The notes beneath the pieces are model-generated. The model did no database searches, was not told the origin of the DNA, and saw only the letters and a list, made by a program, of their open reading frames with translations. DNA of 64,000 bases, taken from NCBI GenBank assembly GCA_040905865.1, contig JBBDQU010000022.1, positions 93,728-157,727 of the forward strand, in the 5' to 3' direction. Within the stretch, counting starts at the first letter, position 1. Each line of letters starts with the position of its first letter. Shown here one piece after another: positions 50,986 to 60,224 of this stretch. The DNA comes from Alphaproteobacteria bacterium (GTDB lineage: Bacteria > Pseudomonadota > Alphaproteobacteria > UBA8366 > GCA-2717185). Position numbers and translations under genes: made by a program.

Positions 50986-51627
50986 ATGCCGGGAAAAATC
51001 ATAACGATCTCGCAGCAGAAGGGTGGCACGGGCAAGACAACACTCACCGCGCACCTGGCAATCTGCTGGTCGAAACTTGATGGCATGTCCGTCGCCGTCC
51101 TCGATATCGACCCCCAGGGCAGCCTCGGCGAATGGCTGGAAGCGCGCGAACGCAGCCTCGGCGAAGACGATGTCGGCCTGGCGTTCCGCACCGCCAGCGG
51201 CTGGGGCGCGCGGCGGGAAGCGCGGGCGCTGGCGCGTGACTACGACATGGTTATCATCGACACGCCGCCCAAGGCGGAAACCGAGGTCAAGCCGGCGCTG
51301 GAAGCCGCGGACCTTGTCGTGGTGCCGGTACAGCCGACGCCGATGGATTTATGGGCGACCGAACCTATCCTGACCCTGGCGGCCCGCGAAAGAACCGAGG
51401 CGATACTGGTGTTGAACCGGGTTCCGTCACGGTCGCGGCTGACGGCGGACATGCGGATGGCGCTGAAGGAATTTCCGGCGGAGACGACCGAGACTTTTCT
51501 GGGAAACCGGGTCGTCTTTGCCAGCAGCGTCGGGGCCGGTCTGACGGCGCTGGAAACGGAACCGGGCGGCAAGGCATCCCAGGAAGTGCAGGCGCTGGCG
51601 AAGGAACTGTTGAAGCGCCTTTCGTGA
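50986..51627 (+). CDS. Orphan ParA/MinD-family ATPase
   Basis: A 213-residue ParA-type ATPase with Walker A 'KGGTGKT' at residues 12-18 and the switch 'MVIIDTPPKAE'. ParA partners normally need ParB; none is nearby. Small ParA proteins of this kind position chemoreceptors, pili or other cargos, or act in plasmid-type partition. Cargo here is unknown. It converges on ptsP. Confidence 0.9.
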   Translation: MPGKIITISQQKGGTGKTTLTAHLAICWSKLDGMSVAVLDIDPQGSLGEWLEARERSLGEDDVGLAFRTASGWGARREARALARDYDMVIIDTPPKAETEVKPALEAADLVVVPVQPTPMDLWATEPILTLAARERTEAILVLNRVPSRSRLTADMRMALKEFPAETTETFLGNRVVFASSVGAGLTALETEPGGKASQEVQALAKELLKRLS

Positions 51628-51633
51628 TGTTCC

Positions 51634-53946
51634 TCAGGCGAAGACCCGCGTTGAACCGCGCAGGCTGATATCGACCTCGTGATCGGCCGCAAACCGGATC
51701 AGCGCGCCGCGCAGGCTATGATCCGGCAGGTCAAGCGACGCGTCGAGTTCCGCGCGAAGCCGGGACGCATCAAGGCTGCGGACCATCATCCGGACCGCGC
51801 CGACGGAACCGGGCTGCATCGACAGTGACCGGTAGCCGAGCCCGATCAACGCCATCGCTTCCAGCGGATTGCCCGCCATTTCGCCGCACAGGCTGACCGG
51901 CACATTCGCGGCGTCGCATTGCTGTACAATTTCGTGCAGGATTTTCAGAAAGGCCGGCGCCAGGGTATCGTAGCGGCCGCTCAGGCGCGGGTTGCCGCGG
52001 TCGCTGGCGAAGACAAACTGGGACAGGTCGTTGGAGCCGACCGACAGGAAATCCACCCGGCTCAGCAGGGCCTTCAGTTGAAACAGCAGGGCGGGCACTT
52101 CCAGCATCGTACCGACCGCCAGCGTGGCCGGAACTATTCCGCCGGCGGATTCGACTTCCGTCATCACGGCAGAAAGGATGTCCCTGGCGGCGTCGAACTC
52201 GGTTACCTCGGTGACCATGGGGAACATGACCCGAAGCGGCCGGCCATCCGCCGCCACGATCAGCGCGCGAAGCTGGTCGCGCAGCATCCGGGGCTGATCC
52301 AGCCCGATCCGCAGCGCGCGCCAGCCCAGCGCCGGATTTTCCTCTTCTCCTGTCGACGGCATGGCCGCCATCAGCTTGTCGCCGCCGATATCCAGTGTCC
52401 GGAAGGTGACGGGCCGTCCTGCCGCCTGACCGAATATGTCCCGGTAGAGCGCCAGCTGCGTCTCGAAATCCGGATAACGCGGTCGCATCATGAAGGGTAA
52501 TTCCGTCCGGTACAGGCCGACGCCATCCGCGCCGCTTTCGGCAAGATGGGCGAGGTCGAGCAACAGTCCCGCGTTGAAGTTGAGCGACACCAGGCTTCCA
52601 TCGCGGGTTTTCACCGGCAGATGACGGGTATCGGCATAGGCGGCGCGTCGGCTTTCCAGCAGGTTCATATTTTCGCGAAAGGTGGCGCGGAAATTTTCGT
52701 CGGGCCGCAGGAACACTTCGCCGTTGTCGCCGTCTATGGCGATGGCAACGCCCGGTTCGACCCGATTCAGAATACCGTCAACCTGGCCGACCAGCGGAAT
52801 TTCCAGCGCGCGCGCGACGATGGTGACATGCGCGGTCTCCGACCCTTCCTCCAGCACCAGTCCGCACAGGCGCGACCGGTCGTAGTCGAGCAACTCGGCC
52901 GGCCCCATGTTGCGGGCAACCAGTATTATCTTTTCGGGAAGGGCCTCGTCCTTGCCGGCGGTAGCGCCGGCAAGGTGTTCGATCAGGCGGTAGGCCAGGT
53001 TGGCGAGATCCTGCAGCCGCTCGCGGATATACGGATCGGCGACCTGGTTCATCCGCGCGCGGGTGTCGTTCTGGATCTTGGCGACCGCGGCTTCTGCGGT
53101 CAGGCCGCTACGGATGGCCTCGCGGGTCCTGCCCAGCCAGCCGCGATCCTCCGCAATCATCCGGTAGGCGCGCAAAATGTCGACGTGGTCGCCCTCCGCG
53201 CCGCGACCGTAGCTTTCCAGCATGGTGTCGAGCGAGCGGTGCATCCGGCTGACCGCCGCCGCCAGCCGCTCCAGTTCCGCTACCGGATCTTCCGAGACCA
53301 TGCGGCTGATCGATATCTGTTTTTCGTGCAGCACGACCTGGCCCAGGGCCAGACCCGGCGCCAGTTTCTGGCCGGGCAGTTGCAGCGCCGGTCCGCTTAC
53401 TGCCTGCCCGCCATCGTTCGGTATGCCGAATGTGCCGTCCGCATCGACGACCAGTTCGGCCACGACCATCGCAACGGTTTCCATCGCCTCGATTTCTTCT
53501 TCGGTGTATGTGCGCGGCGAAACGTTCTGCACCGCCAGTACGCCCTGGACCCGGCCGCCGCGCATGACGGGGACGCCCATCAGCGAGGTATAGGCCTCCT
53601 CGCCGGTTTCCGGACGGTAGGCAAAGTCCGGATGCGACTGCGCATCCGCGAGCGCGAGGTGCCGCGCCTGTGCGGCGATAACGCCGATCAACCCTTCGCC
53701 AAAGGCGAGCCGGGTTCGATGGACCGATTCGGGCAGCAGGCCCTCGCTCGCCGCAAGTTCGAGCATGCGTCCCGGCCGCAGAACATAGATCGAGCACACT
53801 TCGGCGATCATGCTGTCCGCGATAATGCGGACAATCCGGTCGAGCCGCACCTGTGTCGAGCCGTCACCGGCCATGACGTCGCGCAGGCGCCGCAGCAACT
53901 GCCGCGCGCCGGCCCAGTTCGGTTCATTGCCTGTCAGGTTCAGCAT
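51634..53946 (-). CDS. ptsP: PTS-Ntr enzyme I (PtsP) with GAF domain
   Basis: A 770-residue phosphoenolpyruvate-protein phosphotransferase of the nitrogen PTS. An N-terminal GAF domain (about 25-165, 'GLIGVIAAQARHLALADAQ') precedes the EI domains. The phosphohistidine is H373 in 'GSETAHVTIVARAL', and the PEP site includes 'DFLSVGSNDLSQFVFASDR' and 'CGEMAGNPLEAM'. The GAF domain of PtsP binds glutamine in some bacteria, coupling nitrogen status to PTS flow. Confidence 0.95.
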   Translation of the reverse strand: MLNLTGNEPNWAGARQLLRRLRDVMAGDGSTQVRLDRIVRIIADSMIAEVCSIYVLRPGRMLELAASEGLLPESVHRTRLAFGEGLIGVIAAQARHLALADAQSHPDFAYRPETGEEAYTSLMGVPVMRGGRVQGVLAVQNVSPRTYTEEEIEAMETVAMVVAELVVDADGTFGIPNDGGQAVSGPALQLPGQKLAPGLALGQVVLHEKQISISRMVSEDPVAELERLAAAVSRMHRSLDTMLESYGRGAEGDHVDILRAYRMIAEDRGWLGRTREAIRSGLTAEAAVAKIQNDTRARMNQVADPYIRERLQDLANLAYRLIEHLAGATAGKDEALPEKIILVARNMGPAELLDYDRSRLCGLVLEEGSETAHVTIVARALEIPLVGQVDGILNRVEPGVAIAIDGDNGEVFLRPDENFRATFRENMNLLESRRAAYADTRHLPVKTRDGSLVSLNFNAGLLLDLAHLAESGADGVGLYRTELPFMMRPRYPDFETQLALYRDIFGQAAGRPVTFRTLDIGGDKLMAAMPSTGEEENPALGWRALRIGLDQPRMLRDQLRALIVAADGRPLRVMFPMVTEVTEFDAARDILSAVMTEVESAGGIVPATLAVGTMLEVPALLFQLKALLSRVDFLSVGSNDLSQFVFASDRGNPRLSGRYDTLAPAFLKILHEIVQQCDAANVPVSLCGEMAGNPLEAMALIGLGYRSLSMQPGSVGAVRMMVRSLDASRLRAELDASLDLPDHSLRGALIRFAADHEVDISLRGSTRVFA

Positions 53947-53971
53947 CGGACTCTCAATCAGCGACCCTCAT

Positions 53972-53999
53972 GTTACCAAATTAGCACAGGCCTGGTAAC
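53972..53999 (-). promoter_or_regulatory. Inverted repeat upstream of ptsP
   Basis: GTTACCA (53972-53978) and TGGTAAC (53993-53999) form a perfect 7-bp inverted repeat with a 14-base spacer, 25 bases before the ptsP start. This is consistent with a dimeric repressor site or a leader hairpin; neither is proven. Confidence 0.5.
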
Positions 54000-54141
54000 G
54001 GTGTTATGGCCCCTATAAGCAACTGGAAATGCAACTGTCGGGCCATCGCGGAAGCCCATGCCGGATACGAGCTTCCAGGAATCGCGTCAGTCGGGGAAGA
54101 TCCGCAGATGCCCATTTTTCAGGCAATCGGCGAAAGACGGT

Positions 54142-55017
54142 TCAGCGTTCGCCGGTAAATTCCAGCAGGGCGCCGAAGGCGGTGCCCGCATCGATAACGA
54201 TCGACTCGCCCCTGCGCCGCCATTTGACGTCATTGCCGCGAAGCACCGCCGCTGTGGCATCCAAATCCGCCACCAAGATCGTATAGGCGGCAAAGTACGG
54301 TGTATCGGGGCCATGCGCGGGTGCGCCATAGCGGTCCATGAAGGCATCTGTCGTAATCACCGTAATCTGCCCGCGCGACGTGACAACCTGAAGTCCTTTC
54401 GAATCCAGCGAAACGGCGCAGGGTGGCTGCAATCGGGCAAAGAATCGTGCCAGATGGCCCGGAGATTCGGCGACCATGACGATTTCGGATATGGCCCGGG
54501 CGCCGTTGGCGTGCGACTGGTATTCCGGTTTCCAGAAATACTGCGGCGCATGCTGCTGACAGGTGAAGAATACGGCTTCGGGCATATCGGGTGTCGTCGC
54601 GAAAGCAAGCGAGAAGCCGACTATAACGGATTGTCCGTCGGGCAGTTGTGCCTGCCGTTCGAAATGAAAGGGGTCGTATGTATCGATCCCCTTGCGCAGG
54701 AATTCAGCCTGGTCCGCGCCGGCATCCCGGCTTTCGAAAACCAGCATCGACATGCCTTCGCGGCGCTGCAGGAACTTCCGGATATACTGACCGAAACTGA
54801 AGGCGCCCGGAAGCGGCTGCCGGATTTCCGCCGGGTCGGCAACGGCGATGAGTTCCAGGAAGCTGCCCTGCAACTGCACCAGGCTGTTGGCCGTTCCAAA
54901 AGGATGGCGCGCCGGCGGCGTTGTCGTGAAACCGAATGATCCGTATGCCGCGCGCGCGGCCTCCAGATCGCGGGCACACAGGACCAGATGGTCGATACCG
55001 CGCTGGATGTCAGGCAT
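54142..55017 (-). CDS. Glyoxalase-like VOC-fold protein
   Basis: A 291-residue protein with the N-terminal VOC pattern 'GIDHLVLCARDLEAARAAYG' and a second half typical of the glyoxalase-like (Glyoxalase_3) family. Metal-ligand candidates are the early His and Glu ('FLELIAVAD'). The substrate is unknown. Its start overlaps the cyclase-like gene end by eight bases. Confidence 0.8.
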   Translation of the reverse strand: MPDIQRGIDHLVLCARDLEAARAAYGSFGFTTTPPARHPFGTANSLVQLQGSFLELIAVADPAEIRQPLPGAFSFGQYIRKFLQRREGMSMLVFESRDAGADQAEFLRKGIDTYDPFHFERQAQLPDGQSVIVGFSLAFATTPDMPEAVFFTCQQHAPQYFWKPEYQSHANGARAISEIVMVAESPGHLARFFARLQPPCAVSLDSKGLQVVTSRGQITVITTDAFMDRYGAPAHGPDTPYFAAYTILVADLDATAAVLRGNDVKWRRRGESIVIDAGTAFGALLEFTGER

Positions 55018-56152
55018 TCGCTTCCTTTACCCTGACTGTGCGTGCGTGGTCGTTCAGCAGGTCCTCGTGCCGTAATCCGCACTGGATCGGCTCGCCGCTG
55101 TCCGTGTCTATATCGACCCTGGCGTTGTAACAGAAATGGGCCAGACCGTGCTTGTCGGTGACCCGCAGGCGCTGGATCTTGTAACTCTCATCGTCATGGC
55201 GTGGCCCGGTCAGGTAGACCGAGACCTTCTCCACCAACGCGCCGGCGACGGGGATATCGCGAAACCCGTCGAGCAGGGATACGGCGGATGCGACGAAACC
55301 CCGGGTGCCGACGGTGTCTTCGGAATCGTCGAGTTGCCGGTCGAACCGGGATATGAGTATCTGTCCCGTACGCGCCTTGCCGATCAGCCGGGCCAGCGAG
55401 ATGGTGACGTCGCCGACAATATAATCAGCGTCGCGGCGATGGTCGGCGTCGTGATAGCTGTAATGGCTGCCGATTCCGAAACAGCAGCGTATTTCAGGAA
55501 AGTATGATACGTCGCCCATGGCCCGCCGCAATGCGGCAAGATAGACAAGCGCCAGGACAAAGACACAGAACAGGCGCCGGTCGGCCTCCAGCCCCTTTTC
55601 CCGGTTCCAGACATAAAACCCGTCTCCGGTGGTGGACCGGGCCAGTTCGACCGGAACCCCGCGCCGCCGCGCGGTCTCATCCGCGATGTTCAGCGCAAAT
55701 TCCAGCGCTGCCAGCTGACTCGCCTGTTCCTCGGGCGAATACAGGGAAAAACTTACGATATCGACCAGGAACACGCCGCGCTGCCGTGTCTTGGTAACGG
55801 CGAATCGGGAAAATACGGCATCGACCTGCGCTATGGTCAGGCCCTCTCCATCGTCGGAAACAGGGTATTCCAGGTACAGTTCCACGGGTTCGACATCCAG
55901 CGCCGCCGCGACATTGCGGAATGTCGCGTTGCCCATGACCCGGTCGCCGGCGAAAACGCGGCGGTGCAGGTCGCTGGACTGGTACAGCCGCACCATCGGA
56001 ATGCTGATGACTTCCATGCCGCGGCGCGATGGGGTCCAGCCGACCAGGGCGTTGCTGCCAAAGCCCCAGAGCCCGGTCAGCACTTCGTCCAGATGGCGAA
56101 GCGCCGGTCCCGCGCCGTCCTGCGACTCCCCCGGTTCGCGTTGCGCGGTCAA
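55010..56152 (-). CDS. Divergent class III nucleotide cyclase-like protein
   Basis: A 380-residue soluble protein. Residues about 125-275 align with the class III adenylate/guanylate cyclase domain: metal aspartates D131 ('FLVDIVSFS') and D177 ('STTGDGFYVW'), and R255 in 'VGDVTISLARL'. However, the usual purine-recognising lysine before GD is S173 and the transition-state asparagine two helical turns earlier is I251. Activity and substrate are therefore uncertain. The N-terminal 125 residues are unassigned. The start overlaps the csaA stop (ATGA). Confidence 0.7.
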   Translation of the reverse strand: MTAQREPGESQDGAGPALRHLDEVLTGLWGFGSNALVGWTPSRRGMEVISIPMVRLYQSSDLHRRVFAGDRVMGNATFRNVAAALDVEPVELYLEYPVSDDGEGLTIAQVDAVFSRFAVTKTRQRGVFLVDIVSFSLYSPEEQASQLAALEFALNIADETARRRGVPVELARSTTGDGFYVWNREKGLEADRRLFCVFVLALVYLAALRRAMGDVSYFPEIRCCFGIGSHYSYHDADHRRDADYIVGDVTISLARLIGKARTGQILISRFDRQLDDSEDTVGTRGFVASAVSLLDGFRDIPVAGALVEKVSVYLTGPRHDDESYKIQRLRVTDKHGLAHFCYNARVDIDTDSGEPIQCGLRHEDLLNDHARTVRVKEANA

Positions 56153-56487
56153 TACAGGCGCCCGCCATTGGGGACATTCGCCGTGGGCTGCAACAGCATG
56201 ACTTCTCCCTCGCTGTCAGGAACGCCGAGCACGAGGATTTCGGACATGAACCTGCCGATCTGCTTTGGCGGAAAATTGACGACGGCTATCACCTGCCGCC
56301 CCGGCAATTCGTCCAGTGTATAGTTCCGGGTAATCTGGGCGGATGTCTTGCGTTCGCCGATTTCCGGCCCGAAATCGACCCACAGCTTGTAGGCGGGCCG
56401 TCGCGCTTCCGGAAAGGCTTCCGCACGGGCAATGGTGCCGACGCGCACGTCCACCTTCTGAAAATCGCTGAAATCGATTTCGTTCAT
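56149..56487 (-). CDS. csaA: CsaA-type tRNA-binding protein
   Basis: A 112-residue OB-fold protein: 'FQKVDVRVGTIARAEAFPEA', 'QITRNYTLDELPGRQVIAVV', 'NFPPKQIGRFMSEILVLGV'. CsaA is a chaperone-like protein with a tRNA-binding domain. The ATG at 56487 is chosen because the residues before it are an unsupported basic run. Eleven bases separate it from the TetR stop. Confidence 0.9.
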   Translation of the reverse strand: MNEIDFSDFQKVDVRVGTIARAEAFPEARRPAYKLWVDFGPEIGERKTSAQITRNYTLDELPGRQVIAVVNFPPKQIGRFMSEILVLGVPDSEGEVMLLQPTANVPNGGRLY

Positions 56488-56497
56488 GGGGGGTTGG

Positions 56498-57124
56498 TCA
56501 CGCCGGGGCTGCGTCGGCTTCCGATTCCGCATCCGGTGTTCTGCGCCGCCGTCCGGTCGGCAGCATGGATACCAGACGTTCCGCCCGGATCAGGTTACGG
56601 TCCAGCGCCGCCATGGTCGCGGCCATGTCCGCACTATCGTCCTTAAGCCAGACTCGCAATGTGGCCAGCCAGACACCGGCCAGTCCGCGCGTTATCATAC
56701 GGCCTTTCGGTCCAACGGCGCGGATGCCCGCGGCCTCCAGCATCCAGCGCATGGACCGCGTCACTCCCGAAGCCATGCACAGCCCGGCCAGCGGATCGCG
56801 GCACGATGCCTGCAGAATCGCGGCAATCGCCGCGCGATGTTCCTGCATCGCATCGAATCGACGCATAAGCACGTCGAACAGCCGGTCGCGCGGCGAATCT
56901 TCAGGATCCATTGAATTTGACAATTCCAGGACAGTGGCGTCGAGCATATCCGACCACCCGCGGATTATGGCGACTTTCGACGGGTAGAGTTCGTGCAGTT
57001 CAGCCAGGGATACGCCGGCTGCGTTCGCGATATCGCGCAGGCCGATTTGCGCCCACTGGCCTTCGGCGGCAAGTTGCAACGTTGTATCGACGATATGACG
57101 GGGTCGTTCAGCCTTGCGCACCAT
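56498..57124 (-). CDS. TetR/AcrR-family transcriptional regulator
   Basis: A 208-residue regulator with an N-terminal helix-turn-helix ('IGLRDIANAAGVSLAELHEL', 'YPSKVAIIRGW') and an alphaproteobacterial TetR C-terminal domain. The C-terminus is acidic and Ala-rich. It probably controls its own run (csaA and following) or neighbours; no operator was confirmed. Confidence 0.88.
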   Translation of the reverse strand: MVRKAERPRHIVDTTLQLAAEGQWAQIGLRDIANAAGVSLAELHELYPSKVAIIRGWSDMLDATVLELSNSMDPEDSPRDRLFDVLMRRFDAMQEHRAAIAAILQASCRDPLAGLCMASGVTRSMRWMLEAAGIRAVGPKGRMITRGLAGVWLATLRVWLKDDSADMAATMAALDRNLIRAERLVSMLPTGRRRRTPDAESEADAAPA

Positions 57125-57206
57125 GGTTCACCTCCGTCCCGCAGGATCCGGTTACCGATAAGTAAATATATAGTGACTCGGACCGCCGGATTTCAACGCT
57201 TGCGGG

Positions 57207-58031
57207 TCAATTCCCGGCCAGTTCCCGGCTGCGCCGGGTTGCAGCAGCGATGGCGCGGGTCATCAACGGCTGCAGGCCGTCATTCGCCATCAGGATTTTC
57301 AGGGCTTCCAGCGTGGTGCCGCCGGGGCTGGTGACGTTTTCCCGGAGTTTCGACGGGGGCTCGCCGCTGGCCAGCGCCAGCTGCCCCGATCCCGCAACCG
57401 TCGTCAGCGCCAGCCGCGCCGAGAGATCGGCCGGAAGACCCGCCTGGACGCCGGCCTCGCTCAGACATTCGATCATCAGGAAAACATAGGCCGGGCCGCC
57501 GCCGGATAGTGCAGTGACCGCATCGATCAAGGCTTCATCGTCCACGACAATGGCTTCGCCCACCGCCGCCATAAGATCGCGACATATATCCGCCTGCGCG
57601 GCAGAGGTTCTCGCATTGGGATACAGTACCGTAATGCCCTGCCCGATCGCAGCCGGAGTATTCGGCATGGCGCGGACGATGGCGGCGGTTGAGGTCAGTA
57701 TTGCTTCGAAATACCCGATGGTGCGGCCCGCCGCGATGGACAGGAATGCGGTGTTGCCGGATACAAAACGCGCATAGGCGGGCGCAACCGCGTCCATCTG
57801 CTGCGGCTTGACCGCGAAGACGACGATTTCGGGATCGAAATCCGCCGGCAGCTCCACCGCATCGGCACAGACCGTAATGCCGTCCCGGCCTTCGAAGTCC
57901 GGAGCACCCATCGGTTCGATGACGGTGACGCCCGCCGCCGCAATGCCTGATTCGCACCAGCCGGCAAGCATCGCGCCGCCCATCTTGCCGCAACCGACAA
58001 GCAACAGGGGACGGGACAGTTTTCCGCTCAT
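57207..58031 (-). CDS. proC: Pyrroline-5-carboxylate reductase
   Basis: Reduces P5C to proline with NAD(P)H. The 274-residue product has 'LLVGCGKMGGAMLAGW' (NADP loop), 'VRAMPNTPAAIGQGITVLY' and the signature 'TALSGGGPAYVFLMIECLSE'. The ATG at 58031 is chosen; the longer frame reads into the YbjN gene. Ten bases separate it from the upstream YbjN gene. Confidence 0.96.
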   Translation of the reverse strand: MSGKLSRPLLLVGCGKMGGAMLAGWCESGIAAAGVTVIEPMGAPDFEGRDGITVCADAVELPADFDPEIVVFAVKPQQMDAVAPAYARFVSGNTAFLSIAAGRTIGYFEAILTSTAAIVRAMPNTPAAIGQGITVLYPNARTSAAQADICRDLMAAVGEAIVVDDEALIDAVTALSGGGPAYVFLMIECLSEAGVQAGLPADLSARLALTTVAGSGQLALASGEPPSKLRENVTSPGGTTLEALKILMANDGLQPLMTRAIAAATRRSRELAGN

Positions 58032-58041
58032 CTCTCGTCGC

Positions 58042-58545
58042 TCAGGCTTCGCCGACAGTGTCCAGCATGGTCGCTTCGACGGCCTGCGCCGCCGAATACC
58101 CCGCCCAGAGAACGTATTGAAAGGCCGGATAGAAACGTTCGCATTCGCATACCGCGATGTCGACAAGGTCTTCCAGTTGTTCGGCGCTGGCGCCGTCCCA
58201 GCCGCGCGTCAGCATGGTGTGACGGAACATCGGCGTACCCGCTTCGGAGCACAGCTCGAAATGGCCGAACCACATGCGCTCATTGACCAGTGACAACAGA
58301 TCGTTGATCGCGCGCCGTTTTTCCGGCACGACCTTCATATCCAGCGAGCAGGTGAAATACAGCGCCTTTACCTGTTCGCGCCAAACGAAGAACATGCGGT
58401 AATCACACCAACGGCCTGTCAGTTCGACCAGCAGTTCTTCCTCGCTGGCCCTGTCGCACATCCACTGATTCTCGCGGACGAGTTCTTCCATCAGATCGAT
58501 CGGATTATTGGGTGTGTCCTGTAACTCGGCGTGCATCAATGCCAT
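58042..58545 (-). CDS. YbjN-domain protein
   Basis: A 167-residue YbjN family protein, a chaperone-like fold. 'FFVWREQVKALYFTCSLDMK' and 'HFELCSEAGTPMFRHTML' are typical of alphaproteobacterial members, which are commonly paired with proC. The ATG at 58545 has an AAAGGTAGG ribosome site. The function is not established. Confidence 0.85.
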   Translation of the reverse strand: MALMHAELQDTPNNPIDLMEELVRENQWMCDRASEEELLVELTGRWCDYRMFFVWREQVKALYFTCSLDMKVVPEKRRAINDLLSLVNERMWFGHFELCSEAGTPMFRHTMLTRGWDGASAEQLEDLVDIAVCECERFYPAFQYVLWAGYSAAQAVEATMLDTVGEA

Positions 58546-58751
58546 TCGCCTACCTTTAGCGTTCGCGTTGCACGGCCCCTGGGGACCCCTTTTGCGGCAC
58601 TGCGACGATCGGAACCGAAACCTTCCGTTTCCGATATTTAGTAGTTCACTTCGCCACACGACCACTAGACCTAGAGTGCCATATGCGAATCAACACAAGC
58701 AAGCGGATTTAGGCGGAAAAGCGAGAAAAATGAGCGAGACGCCGCCAGACG

Positions 58752-59063
58752 TTACGCGGGCTTCGATTTGGCGGCCGATGCGGCGCGCTTGCGACGTGTC
58801 GCGGGCTTCGCTTTCGTCTTGCTCAATGCGGATTCCAGCGCCGCGACACGGGATTCCAGAGTCTCCTGTTCGCTGCGCGCTTTTGCGGCAACGGCCTTCA
58901 CGGCATCGAATTCGTCGCGTGTGACCAGATCCATGTCGGCCAGCAGTCGTTCGACCCGCTGTTTCACCATCGCTTCGATTTCGGTGCGGACACCGGACAG
59001 GGCGCCGATAGCGCCATTGGCGACACGCGCCAGATCGTCGAGAAAACGGTTTTCCGCCTGCAT
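58752..59063 (-). CDS. ubiK: UbiK/BMFP accessory factor with basic tail
   Basis: A 103-residue coiled-coil protein: 'NRFLDDLARVANGAIGALSG', 'RVERLLADMDLVTRDEFDAV', 'EQETLESRVAALESALSK', the BMFP/UbiK family (ubiquinone biosynthesis accessory factor; membrane fusogenic in Brucella). Residues about 82-103 are a Lys/Arg/Ala-rich tail ('KAKPATRRKRAASAAK'), like those of Mdh and SucA in this window. It lies 206 bases upstream of the YbjN gene, with no strong terminator seen. Confidence 0.87.
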   Translation of the reverse strand: MQAENRFLDDLARVANGAIGALSGVRTEIEAMVKQRVERLLADMDLVTRDEFDAVKAVAAKARSEQETLESRVAALESALSKTKAKPATRRKRAASAAKSKPA

Positions 59064-59235
59064 GATATCCTCGCATTTCCACGATCAGATCATCGTCCGT
59101 TAGCCGTGTGAATCTGATCTATCGTATAGATCCTGCATAAGTATATGGCCGCGGCACGCCGTCTGCGCAACCCGTCTTGCCGCACTGCGACACACTCGCC
59201 TATAAGAAGCCTCGTATCGATGACCGGAGCTGACG

Positions 59236-60219
59236 ATGATCCTGGTGACCGGCGGTGCGGGGTTTATCGGTTCGAACCTCGTCGCCGCGCTGAGCGAACG
59301 GGCGTCCGCGCCGGTTTACGTATGCGACTGGCTCAATATGCCGGCAAAGTCGCGCAATATCGGAAAACATGCGGTGGCCGGGGTTGTGCCGCCCGAACGC
59401 CTTGCGGACTGGCTTGCGGAAAATGCGGGCGGTCTCGACGTGATTTTCCACATGGGCGCATCGTCTTCCACGGTGGAACGCGATCCCGATATCGTGCTCG
59501 ACAACAACCTGGACCTTTCTCTCATGCTGTGGCGCTGGTGCGCGAAGCACGGCGTGCGGCTGATCTATGCGTCCTCCGCGGCGACCTATGGCGGCGGCGA
59601 ATCCGGCTTCGACGACGACAATGATCCCGCCGCCCTGATGCGGCTGAAGCCGCTCAACCTGTATGGCTGGTCCAAGCATATCTTCGACATGGATGCGGTG
59701 ATGCTGGCGCAGGCCAGGATCGCGCCGCCGCAATGGGCGGGAATGAAATTCTTCAATGTATACGGTCCGAACGAACACCATAAAGGCGGGCAGCAAAGCC
59801 TTGTGGCGCAGTTGCATCGCCAGATCCGGGAATCCGGCAGGGCGCGGCTGTTCCGGTCGCACAATCCGGCTTATCCCGATGGCGGGCAGGAACGCGATTT
59901 CGTCTGGGTCGGCGACTGCGTCGATATGATGTTGTGGCTGAACGACAATCCGTCCATCAATGGCCTGTTCAACTGTGGGACCGGCGGCGCGCGCAGCTTT
60001 GCCGATCTGGCCCGTGCCTGTTTCGCGGCGCTGGGGCAGGATCCCGTGATCGAATTTATCGACACGCCGGAACATATCCGCCCGCACTACCAGTACCACA
60101 CCCAGGCGCGGATGGAGCGTATCCGGACCGCCGGCTATACGCTGCCGCCGACACGGCTGGAAGAAGGGGTGCGGCGCTATGTTCGGGACTTCCTCGAAAC
60201 CAACGATCCGCACAGGTAA
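59236..60219 (+). CDS. hldD: ADP-L-glycero-D-manno-heptose 6-epimerase
   Basis: A 327-residue SDR epimerase that makes ADP-L-glycero-heptose for the LPS inner core. 'VTGGAGFIGSNLVAAL' binds NADP, the catalytic Tyr-Lys pair is in 'LYGWSKHIFD', and 'ASSAATYGGG' supplies the serine. It is first in a plus-strand run leading into lgt. Confidence 0.93.
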   Translation: MILVTGGAGFIGSNLVAALSERASAPVYVCDWLNMPAKSRNIGKHAVAGVVPPERLADWLAENAGGLDVIFHMGASSSTVERDPDIVLDNNLDLSLMLWRWCAKHGVRLIYASSAATYGGGESGFDDDNDPAALMRLKPLNLYGWSKHIFDMDAVMLAQARIAPPQWAGMKFFNVYGPNEHHKGGQQSLVAQLHRQIRESGRARLFRSHNPAYPDGGQERDFVWVGDCVDMMLWLNDNPSINGLFNCGTGGARSFADLARACFAALGQDPVIEFIDTPEHIRPHYQYHTQARMERIRTAGYTLPPTRLEEGVRRYVRDFLETNDPHR

Positions 60220-60224
60220 CGCCG

